Source of the DNA: Phyto melanocephala
Taxonomy: Eukaryota; Arthropoda; Insecta; Diptera; Rhinophoridae
DNA length: 64,000 bases
Direction of reading: 5' to 3'
Assembly: GCA_941918925.1 (NCBI GenBank)
Contig: OW799235.1
Span: 44,236,701 to 44,300,700 of the forward strand
The position numbers and the translations under genes are program-made. Of this stretch, positions 11,266-22,032 are shown one piece after another. Below the pieces are notes generated by a model that was not told the origin of the DNA, made no database searches, and saw nothing but the letters and a program-made list of their open reading frames with translations. Each line of letters begins with the position of its first letter. Position 1 is the first letter of the stretch.

Positions 11266-13260
11266 TTGTCATTCCGTTTGTAACACATCGAAATATCCAT
11301 TTTAGACCCCATAAAGTATATATATTCTGAATCAGGGTTTGATTTGATGACGATCTAGCTATGTCTGTCCGTCTGTTGAAAGCACGATAGAGGTCGCACC
11401 GAAAAAGCTAGGGGGCTCAAATTTTGCCAGAATCTTTCTTATAGACAAGGTTTGTTTGGTATTGAAAATGGGCTAAATCGGAATATTAGGAAGAGAGTTA
11501 TAGCTCGAAAAGCAAGAGTAGGTCGAAAAAACCGTGTCCTTCAAACATCGAATAAAATGGAATTGTGTCCAAACGCATTAACGTAGGCTCGAATATATAT
11601 TTCCTGAGTAAAAACAATATTTTTCCCCAAAAATTATCTAAATCTATGTATTAGGAGAGGAGTTATCGATCAAAATGTACGAAAATTTATACCGCACAGT
11701 GTATTTTTCGGTATATTTAAAAACAAAAACGTCATAAAAGCAACAAAATTTGATGAACGACCCTGAAATTTTGCACACTTTGCTTTTTGGTGAGACGCTT
11801 TTTTGTTACGGAAAATCAATGTGCCACGCCCACTTTTACACCCACCTCCAATATAACGTTTTACCTAAAATTTATATAATTTCTCTATTATTAAAGATTT
11901 TGGAATAATAAATGGCTATATTGAAACACCTAAGTTGTACTCATTCGCAAAAATAACTTTGACACGCCTACTATAACGCCCACTTTTTACGTTATCTACC
12001 GTTAATGAAATTTAAAAGCTCATAAAACCGCCAAAATTAGAAGTATGATGATAAAATTTGCTACGTATATCTCTCTAGGCAATGTGATTACTGTGCAAAA
12101 ACTAAGGTGCCACACCCGTTTTTACGCCCAACTCCCATATAACGTTTTAACTGAAATTGATATAATTTCTATATTAATAAAGATTTTGGAATAATAGAGG
12201 GCTATATTGAAATATCTGAGTTGTACTGAATAGCAAAAATAACTTTGACACGCCTACTATAACTCCCACTTTTCACGTTATCTACCGTTAATGAAATTTA
12301 AAAGCTCATAAAACCGACAAAATTAGAGGTATGATGATGAAATTTGCTACATATATCCTTCTAATCAATTTAATTGTTGTCCCAAAAAGTTTAGGGGACA
12401 CGCCCACTTTAACGTCTACCTCCCATATAACGGTTTATCTTAAATTCATGTAATTTCTCTATTGACAAAGTTTTTGGGAAAATAAAGGACTATATTGAAA
12501 TATCTAAGTTGTATTTATTAGCAGAATCTTTATTGACATGCCTACTTTAACGCCCACTTTCATTGAAAGACTACATTTACAAAAGTATTTTAGTAGCATA
12601 TCGAAGTTATAAAGGGTGGTTAAATTTTATGCTGAATTTAAATAAAACACAAACTATTTAGGATATTATTATTATTTATTTTTGTAATTATAATATTTGT
12701 ATGGTTCAATTATATATTTAACAAAATACCGGCCAAATGCCAAATGCCACACTATCGCAAAAAACAGCAATGGTTCCCATTCAACGAACTAAGAAGGCAT
12801 TCACAGATTTTCTAACATTTTATACAGACCTGTTTTGCAGAAATTAAAATATTTTTTACAATTCTCCCGATTGTGGACGAATTTGAACGATTATGTTGAT
12901 CAAAAGAATTACAAAGTTCACAAAATGCATTTTGATTTAAACGCCCATTTTTATAAAAAACCTGAATAACTTTAAAGCGTTGCTCATTTGCGTATCTTTC
13001 CACGGATCAAATTGAGTAAGTTTGAGATTGAGAAATGTCAAATGAAATGCAGAAATCAAATTTAAAGACTAGGTTTAGTTCACCTTCAACATGGGCCCTT
13101 AAAATTTAACCACCCTCTACAAAGAAAGTGATACATATTTTATTATAAAGAGATTATTCCATAGCGATTAACAAAATAATAAATATTGTGCTTTAAATGT
13201 ACACAAAATTGGTGGTGGGTATAAAAGATTCGGCACAGCCGAATATAGTGCTCTTACTTG
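11266..13260 (+). mobile_element. DINE-1/Helentron-like non-autonomous element, copy D1 (5' end missing)
   Basis: The core reads 'cccataaagtatatatattc', then 'cgatctagctatgtctgtcc', then several 250-300-bp internal repeats with 'cacgcccacttttacgccca'. The 3' end is 'ggtggtgggtata', a small hairpin TTCGGC-aca-GCCGAA, then 'gctcttacttg', abutting a T run. The 3' ggtggtgggtata pairs with the 5' tatacccgccacc seen in complete copies (subterminal inverted repeats). These are DINE/Helentron features. This copy starts after the 5' motif and carries a MITE at 12612-13117. Confidence 0.8.
12612..13117 (-). mobile_element. Tc1/mariner-type MITE (copy M1) with transposase N-terminal relic
   Basis: Ends are AAGGGTGGTTAAATTTTA and the inverse TTAAAATTTAACCACCCTC, flanked by TA (12610-12611, 13118-13119). 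The minus strand retains a helix-turn-helix-like piece (RFKVIQVFYKNGR ... SSTIGRIVKN) typical of the DNA-binding half of IS630/Tc1/mariner transposases; the catalytic half is gone. The same insert occupies the same site in D3 and D4. Confidence 0.8.
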
Positions 13261-13266
13261 TTTTTT

Positions 13267-13826
13267 ATATATTCTGAATCGGGCTTTGATCTTATGACGA
13301 TTTAGCTATGTCCGTCCTTCTGTCCGTCTGTTGAAAGCACGATAGAGGTCGGACCAAAAAAGCCAGGGGGCTCCAATTTTGCCAGAATATTTCTTATACA
13401 CAAGGTTTGTTTGGTATTGTATAATGGGCTTAATCGGAATATTAGGAAGAGAGCTCGTAATGCAAGAGTAGGTAAAAAAACCGTGTCCTTCCAACATCGA
13501 ATACAGTGAAATTTTGTCCAAACGCATTAACGTAGACTCCTGAAGCTTCGAATATATATTTTCTGAGTGTAAACTATATTCTTTCCTGAAAACTGCCTTA
13601 ATCTATGCATTAGAAAAAGAGTTACAGGTCAAAATGTACGAAAATTTATACCGCATTTTGAATTTTTTGGTAAATGTACGATTCTGAAATTTGGCAAACA
13701 TTGCTTTTTTGTCAAAGGCTTTGTTCTAATGGAAAAAATACAACACGTCCACCTCCCATATAACGCTTCATCTCAAACTCATATAACTTTTCTATTAATA
13801 AAGATTTTGGAATAATAAAGGACTAT
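13267..13826 (+). mobile_element. DINE-like element D2, left part
   Basis: It begins 'tatattctgaatcgggcttt' directly after the 3' end of D1 (T run), in the same orientation, and lacks its own 5' end. It is interrupted at 13826 by the 412-like element and resumes at 20337. Confidence 0.8.
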
Positions 13827-14263
13827 TGTAATGTACGTGGGTTTTTATATATAATTTAAGGAAAATAAAACACCTAATTTGTTTATTTGCCGGCGCTGAT
13901 GAACGCCACTGGCCCTCACTTATAATTTAATTCCTGGCAGTTTTATATGTTAAGGATTGGTTTTATTTTTAAGCAGATAAATGCTTTAATAAAATGAAAA
14001 GCCAATTTTAAGGCTAGAAAAATATTGATTGTATATTTAAAAAATTTTCGTGTTTATATACAAAAATAACGGTATTCTTAAAACAATAATAATAATGATA
14101 ATATAAACAATTTGTTTTTACAATATTTCCAATAGAGTTAATATTGAGTGAAAAACATTATTATTGAGTGAAAATAAAGTAGCAAAATTATATAGGTGTA
14201 TGGTGGTATAATGAGTACCCAATACTTATACATACTTATATTCTAGTTCGATATTATTCTACA
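13827..14263 (-). repeat. 3' LTR of the 412-like element
   Basis: 437 bp, TGTA...TACA ends on the plus strand. Five mismatches to the partner LTR were seen (for example tatgttaagg versus tatgccaagg). It supplies polyadenylation and integration ends. Confidence 0.93.
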
Positions 14264-14275
14264 CCCTAACCCTTA
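14264..14275 (-). other. Polypurine tract of the 412-like element
   Basis: Reads TAAGGGTTAGGG on the minus strand, immediately before the 3' LTR, where plus-strand DNA synthesis would be primed. Confidence 0.6.
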
Positions 14276-14320
14276 AGAAAAAATTTTATAATTTTCTTCT
14301 TAAAATTAAAATTTTTTTTT

Positions 14321-16141
14321 TTAATATTTCTTTAAATTATTATTGTGATATTCTTTTTGTGTTTTTCCCAAGTCCAAGACAGAGTTTACTCCTTTGGTTT
14401 TTATTATTCTATATGGACCATGGTATGGAGGTTGATTTTTTTTTCTGTTAAAATTTCTTACTTGAACTAAGTCGCCTATTTTTAAATTTAAAGGATTTAC
14501 AAATGACGATTGTTCAATTCGTTTTCTTTTAACTACTTCCATTAGTTCCTTTGCTTTTTTTAAAGAGAATTTCAATCTTGTTTTTAATTCATTTACGTAA
14601 TTATCTATGTTATAAATTGGTTTGGAATTTAATATTCTATCATTTGGCAAATTTGGTAATCTTCCAAATATAAGTTCATATGGTGTATAATTTGTATCTA
14701 CGTGAGGCGTTGTGTTGTACGCAAAGCAAAAATATGGGATCCAATGGTCCCATTCATCACTTTTACAGAAGTTTAAGAGAAATTCATTAAGTACTCGGTG
14801 GTTCCTCTCAATTGAACCCATAGTTTCATGGTGGTAAGGTGTACTAAAAATTTGTTTAATTTCTAATAGTTTGCAAATCTCGGACATTAATTCATTTATA
14901 AACTCAGTACCTTTGTCTGATTTGAGAATTTTGAAGTTACCATATATTAAAATTAAATTTTCAACTAGAGCTTTTGCAACTGTTTTAGCATCTTTTGATT
15001 CAATAGGGCATGCTATAATATATTTTGTTAAATCATCCTGCATTGTTAATACATATCTAAATTGATTGGAAAATCGAAGAGGACCTACTGTGTCTATGGA
15101 GACAGTTTTAAAACTAGATCCTGGTGTATCTGTAATAATTAACTTTTCTCTAGTATGCTTAGTTTGCTTATTCATTTTACATTCATTACAACTCAAAATA
15201 TATTCTTTAATAATTTTACTCATATTCTTCCATATATAACGTTGTTTAAGTTTTAAAATTGTTTTTCTAACACCTAAGTGTCCTCCTAAAGATGTATTGT
15301 GGTTCTCAGCAATGAGTTCTTTCTGTAATTTCTTATCAGTTATTCTTATTGGCTCCTTGAATATTAAAATCTCTAAATTCTCCCCTTCTCCTTCTCCTAA
15401 TTTATTGAACATATCCTTAAACTGTTCAATTGGCACCACCCTGAATATATTGTCACCCTCTTTTAAAGCTAGTTTTTCTATACCTAGATAAAGCATTCTC
15501 AAAAGAAGTTTCTCCATGGACATCTGTGTGTCTCTTGGATTATCACTACATTTGATTACTACCTCTTCATCATTAACTATAAGTTGTGGCTCTTTAAATT
15601 CAGTTTCTATCAGAAATCGAAGTTTCCTCATGTTTTTCACATATGAAATTGATGTACACTCCCATATAAAAAGTTGATCAGGCTTTTTAATAGTAATGTT
15701 ATGTTCTCTGTTTTCATTGTGCAAACTCATATTTTTTTTCATATTACGTGTTATAGCTAGAATTTCCTTCGATTTCCGTTCATTCCCAGTAGGAATCATT
15801 GATTTCAATATTTCACTATCAATAACTATTCTCGATAATGCATCCGCATTTGTATTCATTTTCCCTTGCTTGTATGATATTTCGAAATCATAATCACATA
15901 GGTCTAATCTAATACGAGTCATCTTAGATGACGGATTTTTGTGTGAAAATAAAGACACCAATGGCCTGTGGTCTGTGACTACGTAGAATTTTCTGCCGTA
16001 AAGATATGGACGAAAAAAATTTATTGCCCAGTGTATAGCTAAAAGTTCTTTTTCTATTGTTGGCTTGTTCAAATCATGCTTAGATAATGTTTTGCTTGCA
16101 TACGATATAGGCAAATCTAGGCCAATTTCACCTTGAGACAA
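14321..16141 (-). CDS. pol: 412-like pol, second half: RNase H and integrase (606 codons open)
   Basis: This part of the polyprotein degrades the RNA of the hybrid and inserts the cDNA. RNase H occupies about residues 1-105 (SYASKTLSKHDLNKPTIEKE, TDHRPLVSLF, NADALSRI). A zinc-binding HHCC motif follows (HLGVRKTI...; CNECK), then the integrase core with catalytic residues in SIDTVGPL, SDKGTEF and SIERNHR. The tail contains LKIGDLVQV and the GPYRI block usual near the end of gypsy integrases. The frame has no internal stop over 1.8 kb. The real pol frame starts further upstream: homology continues beyond 16141 into the shifted protease-RT frame, so this is the downstream piece of one broken polyprotein. 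The first Met is only a convenience. Confidence 0.9.
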   Translation of the reverse strand: MSQGEIGLDLPISYASKTLSKHDLNKPTIEKELLAIHWAINFFRPYLYGRKFYVVTDHRPLVSLFSHKNPSSKMTRIRLDLCDYDFEISYKQGKMNTNADALSRIVIDSEILKSMIPTGNERKSKEILAITRNMKKNMSLHNENREHNITIKKPDQLFIWECTSISYVKNMRKLRFLIETEFKEPQLIVNDEEVVIKCSDNPRDTQMSMEKLLLRMLYLGIEKLALKEGDNIFRVVPIEQFKDMFNKLGEGEGENLEILIFKEPIRITDKKLQKELIAENHNTSLGGHLGVRKTILKLKQRYIWKNMSKIIKEYILSCNECKMNKQTKHTREKLIITDTPGSSFKTVSIDTVGPLRFSNQFRYVLTMQDDLTKYIIACPIESKDAKTVAKALVENLILIYGNFKILKSDKGTEFINELMSEICKLLEIKQIFSTPYHHETMGSIERNHRVLNEFLLNFCKSDEWDHWIPYFCFAYNTTPHVDTNYTPYELIFGRLPNLPNDRILNSKPIYNIDNYVNELKTRLKFSLKKAKELMEVVKRKRIEQSSFVNPLNLKIGDLVQVRNFNRKKNQPPYHGPYRIIKTKGVNSVLDLGKTQKEYHNNNLKKY

Positions 16142-16176
16142 TACTGCCCCAAGTGCAAAGTTTGATGCATCGGTCG

Positions 16177-17955
16177 TTAATATAAATGGTTTCTCAAAAT
16201 TAGGGTATTGAAGTATCGGTGGACTAATTTATTTTGATTTGAGCGTTTCGAATGATTTTTGACAATCTTTATCCCATATGAAAGGTTTATTTTTTTTAAC
16301 AATTGATTTAAATTTCTTGCTATTGATGCGAAATCCTTTACAAAACGACGGTAATAATTGCAGAAAGCTATAAATCGTCTAACATCATCTGCATTCTTAG
16401 GAACAGGATAATTTTCTATTATACTATTTTTGTTAGGGTCAGTGCATATTCCCTTATCAGTTATCAAATGACCTAAATATACAACTTCTGTCTTCATAAA
16501 ATGGCATTTGCTTGTATTTAGCTTCAAATTATATTCCCTTAACCTTTCAAAAACTTTTAACAAATTATCGTGATGATGTTTTATACTACAGCCAAACACT
16601 ATAATATCATCCACATATAAGAATGCTTCTGAACTTAACCCACTCAACGCTATTGTCAACATTCTCTGAAAACTATTGGATGATATTTTTAGACCAAATG
16701 GTAGTCTAGTGTACTGAAAATGACCATTTCTTGTTGAAAACGAGGTTAATGGTCTGGATCGTTTGTCCAACTCAATTTGATGGAATGAACTTGTCATGTC
16801 CAGAGTAGAAAAATATTTAGCTCTACCTAATTTATCAAGAACATCCTCGATCCTTGTCAACGGAAATTTATCATTCACAATTTTCTCATTCAGTTTTCTA
16901 AAATCTACCACTAAACGCCATTTCTTTGTATCATCAGAGGTTTTCTTCGGTATTACTAGTAACGGTGAATTGTAAGGACTTACGGATGGCTCAATAATTT
17001 CGTCTCTTAATAACTTATCAACCTGTTCATTTATCTCATTCAATTGAGTTTCAGGTAGTCTATACGGTTTGACATATACCGGTGTTGAATCTGTTACTTG
17101 TATATCCTGAGTATAAAAGTTATTAACGGTTAACTTATCACCATCTATTTGGAAGATATCACTAAACTTCGCAATTATATACTGCAATGATTTTTTTGCT
17201 ACTGGATCTACCGATTCAATATTTAAATTCCCAAAAATTTTCTGTACACGTTCCTTTTCTGCTAACTTACTGCTGTAGCTGTATAAAAAGTAGTTTGCTA
17301 AATCCTTCTTTTCTAAATTCAAATCATTCAAGATTATCTCTTTCTCAGTTGTGTTCAATATTCTTATGTATTGTATCCCATTTGCTGGTATAATACTATT
17401 TCCTACAAAAACTCCCGGAACTATTTCCTTGCTCAAAATAATGTTTTCCTTGTTTGTACATACTTTAATAGGTGTAATGATTTCCGAACGAGCCGGTACA
17501 CAGATATTTGCCTTACAGGTGCAGTTAACCGTCATTGGCAAAATAAATTCTTCATTATCGACATTGAAAGATATTGTGAAAGTTTCAAAGTCAATTTTAC
17601 ACCTATATTTTTCCAAAATATCTCTCCCAATTATTCCATCAGTTGGGACCGGAAAATCATTCTCAACTATATGGAACTTATGTGCTATATGTTTATTCTC
17701 AAAATGTAAATCCAATTGTGCTGTACCTATACTTTCAATGGTATCTGGTGTAATTCCACTTAATATCAAAATATTGCTTCTATCAACATCCTTTATGTTT
17801 CCTAACTTACATATAGATATTTCAGCTCCAGTATCTACCAAAAAATAGAGGTATCCTGTTATACTTCTACATTTAACAATCATCGAATTATCTCTACTCA
17901 TAGACAGTCTAAATAATTTTGGCTTTGGATAACAAAAGTTGTTATCCCGCCTCAT
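16177..17955 (-). pseudogene. pol: 412-like pol, first half: protease and reverse transcriptase
   Basis: The aspartic protease motif LVDTGAEIS lies at residues 39-47; the flap region and GIIGRDIL follow. The RT contains KKWRLVVDFRKLN, YFSTLDMTSSFHQIELD, LPFGLKISSNSFQ and the catalytic YVDDIIVFG, then the connection (CNYYRRFVKDFASIARNLNQ). The frame is lost in a run of eight A near 16290-16298, where one base appears to be missing compared with the family, and a TAA follows in the correct frame near 16230. After that break the polyprotein continues in 14321-16141. RT motifs are intact, so the copy is young. Confidence 0.9.
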
Positions 17956-19159
17956 TAGTTTCCCTGTCTACTACCTCGATTATTTCCCCTATTAGAACCA
18001 ATGTTCCTGGTATTACCAGCCCTGAACATGTTATTTCTATCATTGCCGTGGCCATTATTATTATTATTTCTATATACATTATTATTTCTATTATTATTTC
18101 TGTTCATACTATTATCATTAGTAGTATTATTTCTATACATATTATTATTACTATATGACCTATTATGGTTATAGGCATTATAACCATTATCACTAATATG
18201 ATTATTATTGTAAAATCTATTTCGGTTTCAAAATTACGATTTCCAAAATTTCCTTGTGGTCTATAACTTTGCTCGTACCTACGCCTTTCAACTCTAAAAA
18301 TACTGTTATTATTTTCCCTCATATTTCTTTCCAGGGTTATACATTTTTCCACCGCTTCTCTAAAAGTCTTAGGCCCACATGCGATTAATACATTTTGATA
18401 TTCTAAATTAACCCCTTTCATGAAAACATTAAGAGCTATACTCTCACTCATCTTGTACACTGCATCCTTCGCCTCCTGTGTAGGATTTTCTAAAGCCTTT
18501 ATCTCAAAATCGCTTAATTGCTCTGAAAGTAATACAATTTTTTCTCTAAATGCAGAGATACTCAAATTTCCCTGTTTCACAGTTCCAAATTCTGATAAAA
18601 CTTATTGCAAAGTTCTAGGATTCGGGTATGCTTCAATTAATATTTTTCTCAAATCAGCAAAAGTAGATGGTCTATTAGCACGTCCTACAATACTACGGAC
18701 ATTTGCTGTTAACTTGAAGTTATAAACATACTTAATGAAAAACTCTCTGTCCTCTACTTTCAACATATCATGCAACAACTCAGCCTGCGTAACAAAATCT
18801 TCTAACATCTCATATGAACCTTTAAACACTTGTAGGTTTTTACCTACTACTGTTATATCAAATTGTGCCATTTTTATTGATTTAGAAATATTACCTTCCT
18901 TTACTAATTCTTTTCTCTCTTTTATATTTAAATTCTGTATCAGAAAGGACGATCTTTTGCACAATTCTTTAAATTTCAATAAAAACGACTGTTCTTCTTC
19001 CTTTAAGACCTCACAAATACTATCTACTTCGTTTTCTATAAACTCTAAACGTTTTAATTTTTCCTCTTTATATTCCGAAGAGTAAATTCTGTCTCTACTT
19101 TTTTTTATGTTTTTCTCTAACTTCTCTAATTCAACGTAAAATTCATTAATTCTTTCCAT
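17955..19159 (-). pseudogene. gag: 412-like gag, broken by one stop and one frameshift
   Basis: Gag would form the particle and bind the genomic RNA. The N-terminal half (18602-19159) is rich in Lys/Glu with coiled-coil character (ELEKLEKNIKKSRDRIYSSE) and includes FKGSYEMLEDFVTQAELLHD. A single in-frame TAA at about 18602 interrupts it, and the same frame resumes (GNLSISAFREKIVLLSEQLS, ... CITLERNMRENNN) down to about 18215. A further shift leads into an Asn/Arg-rich tail (MYRNNTTNDNSMNRNNNRNN) that ends at 17955 just before pol. No CCHC zinc knuckle is visible; the Asn/Arg-rich tail may take the nucleic-acid-binding role. Gag ends where the pol frame begins. Confidence 0.85.
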
Positions 19160-19531
19160 TTACTCTTAATTCTAACAATATTTTAAATTAATACTATTTT
19201 TTTTTTATTAATTCATTAATATTTTATAATAAGTAAATTGCAGATATGGCAACACTTTCTTTTGTTATTATTTTTTTTATCGATTATCGATAACTTACTA
19301 AAATTCACTCCTAATTTTTACAACTAATATAGTGACAATATGGTAACATTTTTTTGTTTTGTTCTTCTTACTTATTTACAAATACAATTTTATGTAGTGT
19401 TAATTCATTTTTATTTAATTTTCCCTTTTGTATTATTTAAAAAAATTAATAAGTGATTAATATATAATAACAAATGTGCATAAAATATATGTAGTATTTA
19501 AAATTTGTTTAAAAATTAAATTAGTGCTGTA
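19160..19531 (-). other. AT-rich leader between small ORF and gag of the 412-like element
   Basis: 372 bp of AT-rich sequence with no frame; 5' untranslated leader. Confidence 0.6.
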
Positions 19532-19900
19532 TTACTTGTTTTTTCTGTGGTTGTCCATCTCCTTTTCCAACGCATCAATTTGCAGCCAAATTTTGGAAGC
19601 TTGTTCCCAGGTTGGTGGTGTATCGGCGGTAACAACTGCCTTTAATGCTGCAATTTTTCGCCTTAACCGGACCAATTTGCCACCTCTTCTATGCCGTGGT
19701 CTCTCAATCTTTGGTATTGCGGTAAGTTTCTCTTCAAGTTTTTTCTGCTGCCTCTTTTTATACTCCTCTATCGTGAGCTTTTTGGGGCCTGCTTCAACCA
19801 AAGCTGGTTTGTATTGCGGAGCAAAATTATCCGTGCCCACGGGTATATATTCCTCTACAGGAATGTTTTTCTGAATGCCAGAATTTGGCAGGATCGCCAT
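19532..19900 (-). CDS. Small ORF (122 aa) between 5' LTR and gag, starting on the PBS
   Basis: The ATG is made of the last base of the 5' LTR plus TG of the primer-binding site, so codons 1-5 (MAILP) are the PBS itself. The protein has a Lys/Arg-rich centre (about residues 70-92, HRRGGKLVRLRRKIAALKAV) preceded by a helical stretch (TIEEYKKRQQKKLEEKL) and ends in a charged helix. This suggests a nucleic-acid-binding or nuclear-localising protein, but no family is recognised. It is open throughout, unlike gag and pol, and is separated from gag by about 370 bp. It could be a genuine accessory ORF or a conserved leader; function unknown. Confidence 0.6.
   Translation of the reverse strand: MAILPNSGIQKNIPVEEYIPVGTDNFAPQYKPALVEAGPKKLTIEEYKKRQQKKLEEKLTAIPKIERPRHRRGGKLVRLRRKIAALKAVVTADTPPTWEQASKIWLQIDALEKEMDNHRKNK
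19886..19899 (-). other. Primer-binding site of the 412-like element
   Basis: TGGCGATCCTGCCA directly follows the 5' LTR on the minus strand. It starts with the TGG complementary to a tRNA CCA end. Related 412/mdg1 elements use tRNA-Arg; the spelling here is compatible, but the tRNA was not checked. Confidence 0.75.
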
Positions 19901-20336
19901 GTAATGTACGTGGGTTTTTATATATAATTTAAGGAAAATAAAACACCTAATTTGTTTATTTGCCGGCGCTGATGAACGCCACTGGCCCTCACTTATAATT
20001 TAATTCCTGGCAGTTTTATATGCCAAGGATTGGTTTTATTTTTAAGCAGATAAATGCTTTAATAAAATGAAAAGCCAATTTTAAGGCTAGAAAAATATTG
20101 ATTGTTTATTTAAAAAATTTTCGTGTTTATATACAAAAATAACGGTATTCTTAAAACAATAATAATAATGATAATATAAACAATTTGTTTTTACAATATT
20201 TCCAATAGAGTTAATATTGAGTGAAAAACATTATTATTGAGTGAAAATAAAGTAGCAAAATTCTATAGGTGTATGGTGGTATAATGAGTACCCTATACTT
20301 ATACATACTTATATTCTAGTTCGATATTATTCTACA
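19900..20336 (-). repeat. 5' LTR of the 412-like element
   Basis: 437 bp, same length as the partner at 13827-14263. On the minus strand it begins TGTAGAATAATATCG and ends in ACATTACA at the PBS. It would carry the promoter. Confidence 0.93.
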
Positions 20337-20840
20337 CTATATTGAAATATCTTAGTTGTTTTCATTAGCAGAAACAACTTCGACACGCCTATTAGAGCGC
20401 ACACTTTTCACGTTATCTACTGTTAATGAAATTTATAAACTCATAAAACCGACAAAATTGGAGATATGATGATGAAATTTGCTACAGATATCCTTCTAAT
20501 TAATGTCATTGCCCATGTAACGGTTTATCTTAAATTCATATAATTTCTCTATGGACAAGAATAAAGGACAATATTGAAATATCTCAGTTTTATTAATTAG
20601 CAGAAACTATACTGACAGGCCTACTTAACCGCTCACTTTCATTGAAAGACTATATTTACGAAAACAATTTACTATCATATCGATGTTTTACAAAGAAAGT
20701 GATACATATTTTAGTATAAAGAGATTATTCTATAGCGATTTCTGTTAATAACAAAATAATAAATTTTGTGCTATAAAAGTACACAAAATTGGTAGTGGGT
20801 ATAAAAGATTCGGTACAGCCGAATATAGTGCTCTTATTTG
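20337..20840 (+). mobile_element. DINE-like element D2, right part
   Basis: It resumes the D2 repeat after the 412-like insertion and ends 'ggtagtgggtata', hairpin TTCGGT-aca-GCCGAA, 'gctcttatttg'. It lacks the M-type MITE (empty site near 20687-20690, 'tttacaaag'), unlike D1, D3 and D4. Confidence 0.8.
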
Positions 20841-21489
20841 TGTTTTTTATTTATTTCTGAGATAATTGACTGAAATTTGATAGATTTAAAAAAAATTTTA
20901 AACTATCATGATTGAAGAATATTTTATGCATTCGAAGAAAAAAATAAAATTGAAATTGAACGAGGATACAAAGAAAGTATTGAAAAAAGTTAATTATATT
21001 TTATTGGACAAGCAAGATTCAGTTGAACAATATTACTGATATGGTAATCGGTAGGTCTTGTGAATATTTTATTAGAATTTCGTTCATTTATACCTGGGTT
21101 ACGATTGTGGTCCAGCAGAGCATCTGGTAGCTGAATTTATATTTAAGGGAAATATCTACTGTGATTTTTGAGACTCAACAAATTTGCAAATTTTGTCTTG
21201 TGACAGTCACAAGAGTTTTACACCAGAGTGGAACAACAAATCCGTCAATACCCAGTAGGAAGATTATAATAAATTTAATCGTCTCTGTTGTTTTTTTTTT
21301 CGAGCTGATGTTTGTGAGCTGAGCTTATTACTGGAATTAACATCTTGGATTTTGGTTGCGTAAATTACATTACAATAAAAATTTATTTTTGTTGCTTACC
21401 GGGAAGGAATTCATTTAATTTTTATCCTAAGTATTAATTAACTCACGTTATTAAAACTTGTGGTTATTGTTATTAATATTTTTTACTAA
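20841..21489. other. No gene recognised
   Basis: About 650 bp of AT-rich DNA between D2 and the mdg3-like element, without a coding frame that I recognise. Confidence 0.4.
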
Positions 21490-21493
21490 ATAT

Positions 21494-22014
21494 TGTTACG
21501 TTTATACCTTTTAAAAATGTTGGCTTATTTCCTTTAAATAATGGTAGAGTTCTTTTATTGCAATCAAAAACACTTGAGATTCGTTATAAAATTAAGAGCA
21601 CTTTATCTACTTAAACACACTCAGATATTGTTTTATAGCACTTTACTAATTTCACTTACTGAAACACTGTTAGCTCACACTTAACAAGCTCTACTGTTAT
21701 AGTGATCATGTTAGCTGTGTTGTTCGGCTATTTATAGTAACATAGTTGTGTTCGGTAACATTCGACAAAGTTCTCGTATGTACACACTAGTTCATGCGAA
21801 GACCGTTACATTTAAATTAAGACGTAATGTTAATGTTAAGTAATATGCAGGAATAATAAAAGTGTCTAAGAGTATGCTACACATAATAACAATTAACATC
21901 ATATTCGAACAACCAGTCAATAAACTAATACAAACAAAACTACAGTAACTTAAACTACTACAACTTAAACAAATTATAATGTAAATTAAGCTATTTAAAA
22001 ATAAATCTGTAACA
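21494..22014 (-). repeat. 3' LTR of the mdg3-like element
   Basis: 521 bp with TGTTACG...TGTAACA ends on the plus strand. It pairs with 60818-61304, which lacks about 35 bp present here (the stretch between 'gctattta' and 'gttctcg'). Confidence 0.92.
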
Positions 22015-22032
22015 CTACCGCCCGCTCAAGCC
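22015..22032 (-). other. Polypurine tract of the mdg3-like element
   Basis: On the minus strand GAGCGGGCGGTAG abuts the 3' LTR, the expected place of the plus-strand primer. Confidence 0.6.

Larger units (their letters stand above)
13827..20336 (-). mobile_element. Near-complete 412/mdg1-type LTR retrotransposon, 6.5 kb
   Basis: Two 437-bp LTRs bracket gag and pol on the minus strand, with CTAT duplicated at 13823-13826 and 20337-20340. Order along the transcript: 5' LTR, PBS, an extra small ORF, gag, pol (protease, RT, RNase H, integrase), PPT, 3' LTR. The LTRs differ at five positions that I could find, so the insertion is fairly recent. gag and pol each carry disabling stops or shifts, while the second half of pol is open. 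The RNase H and integrase spellings (HWAINFFRPYLYGRKF, TDHRPLVSLF) place it near Drosophila 412/mdg1. Confidence 0.93.

Noticed and set aside
17351..17848. 165-aa plus-strand frame
   Set aside because: Lies opposite the intact minus-strand protease/RT frame of the 412-like element; a shadow.
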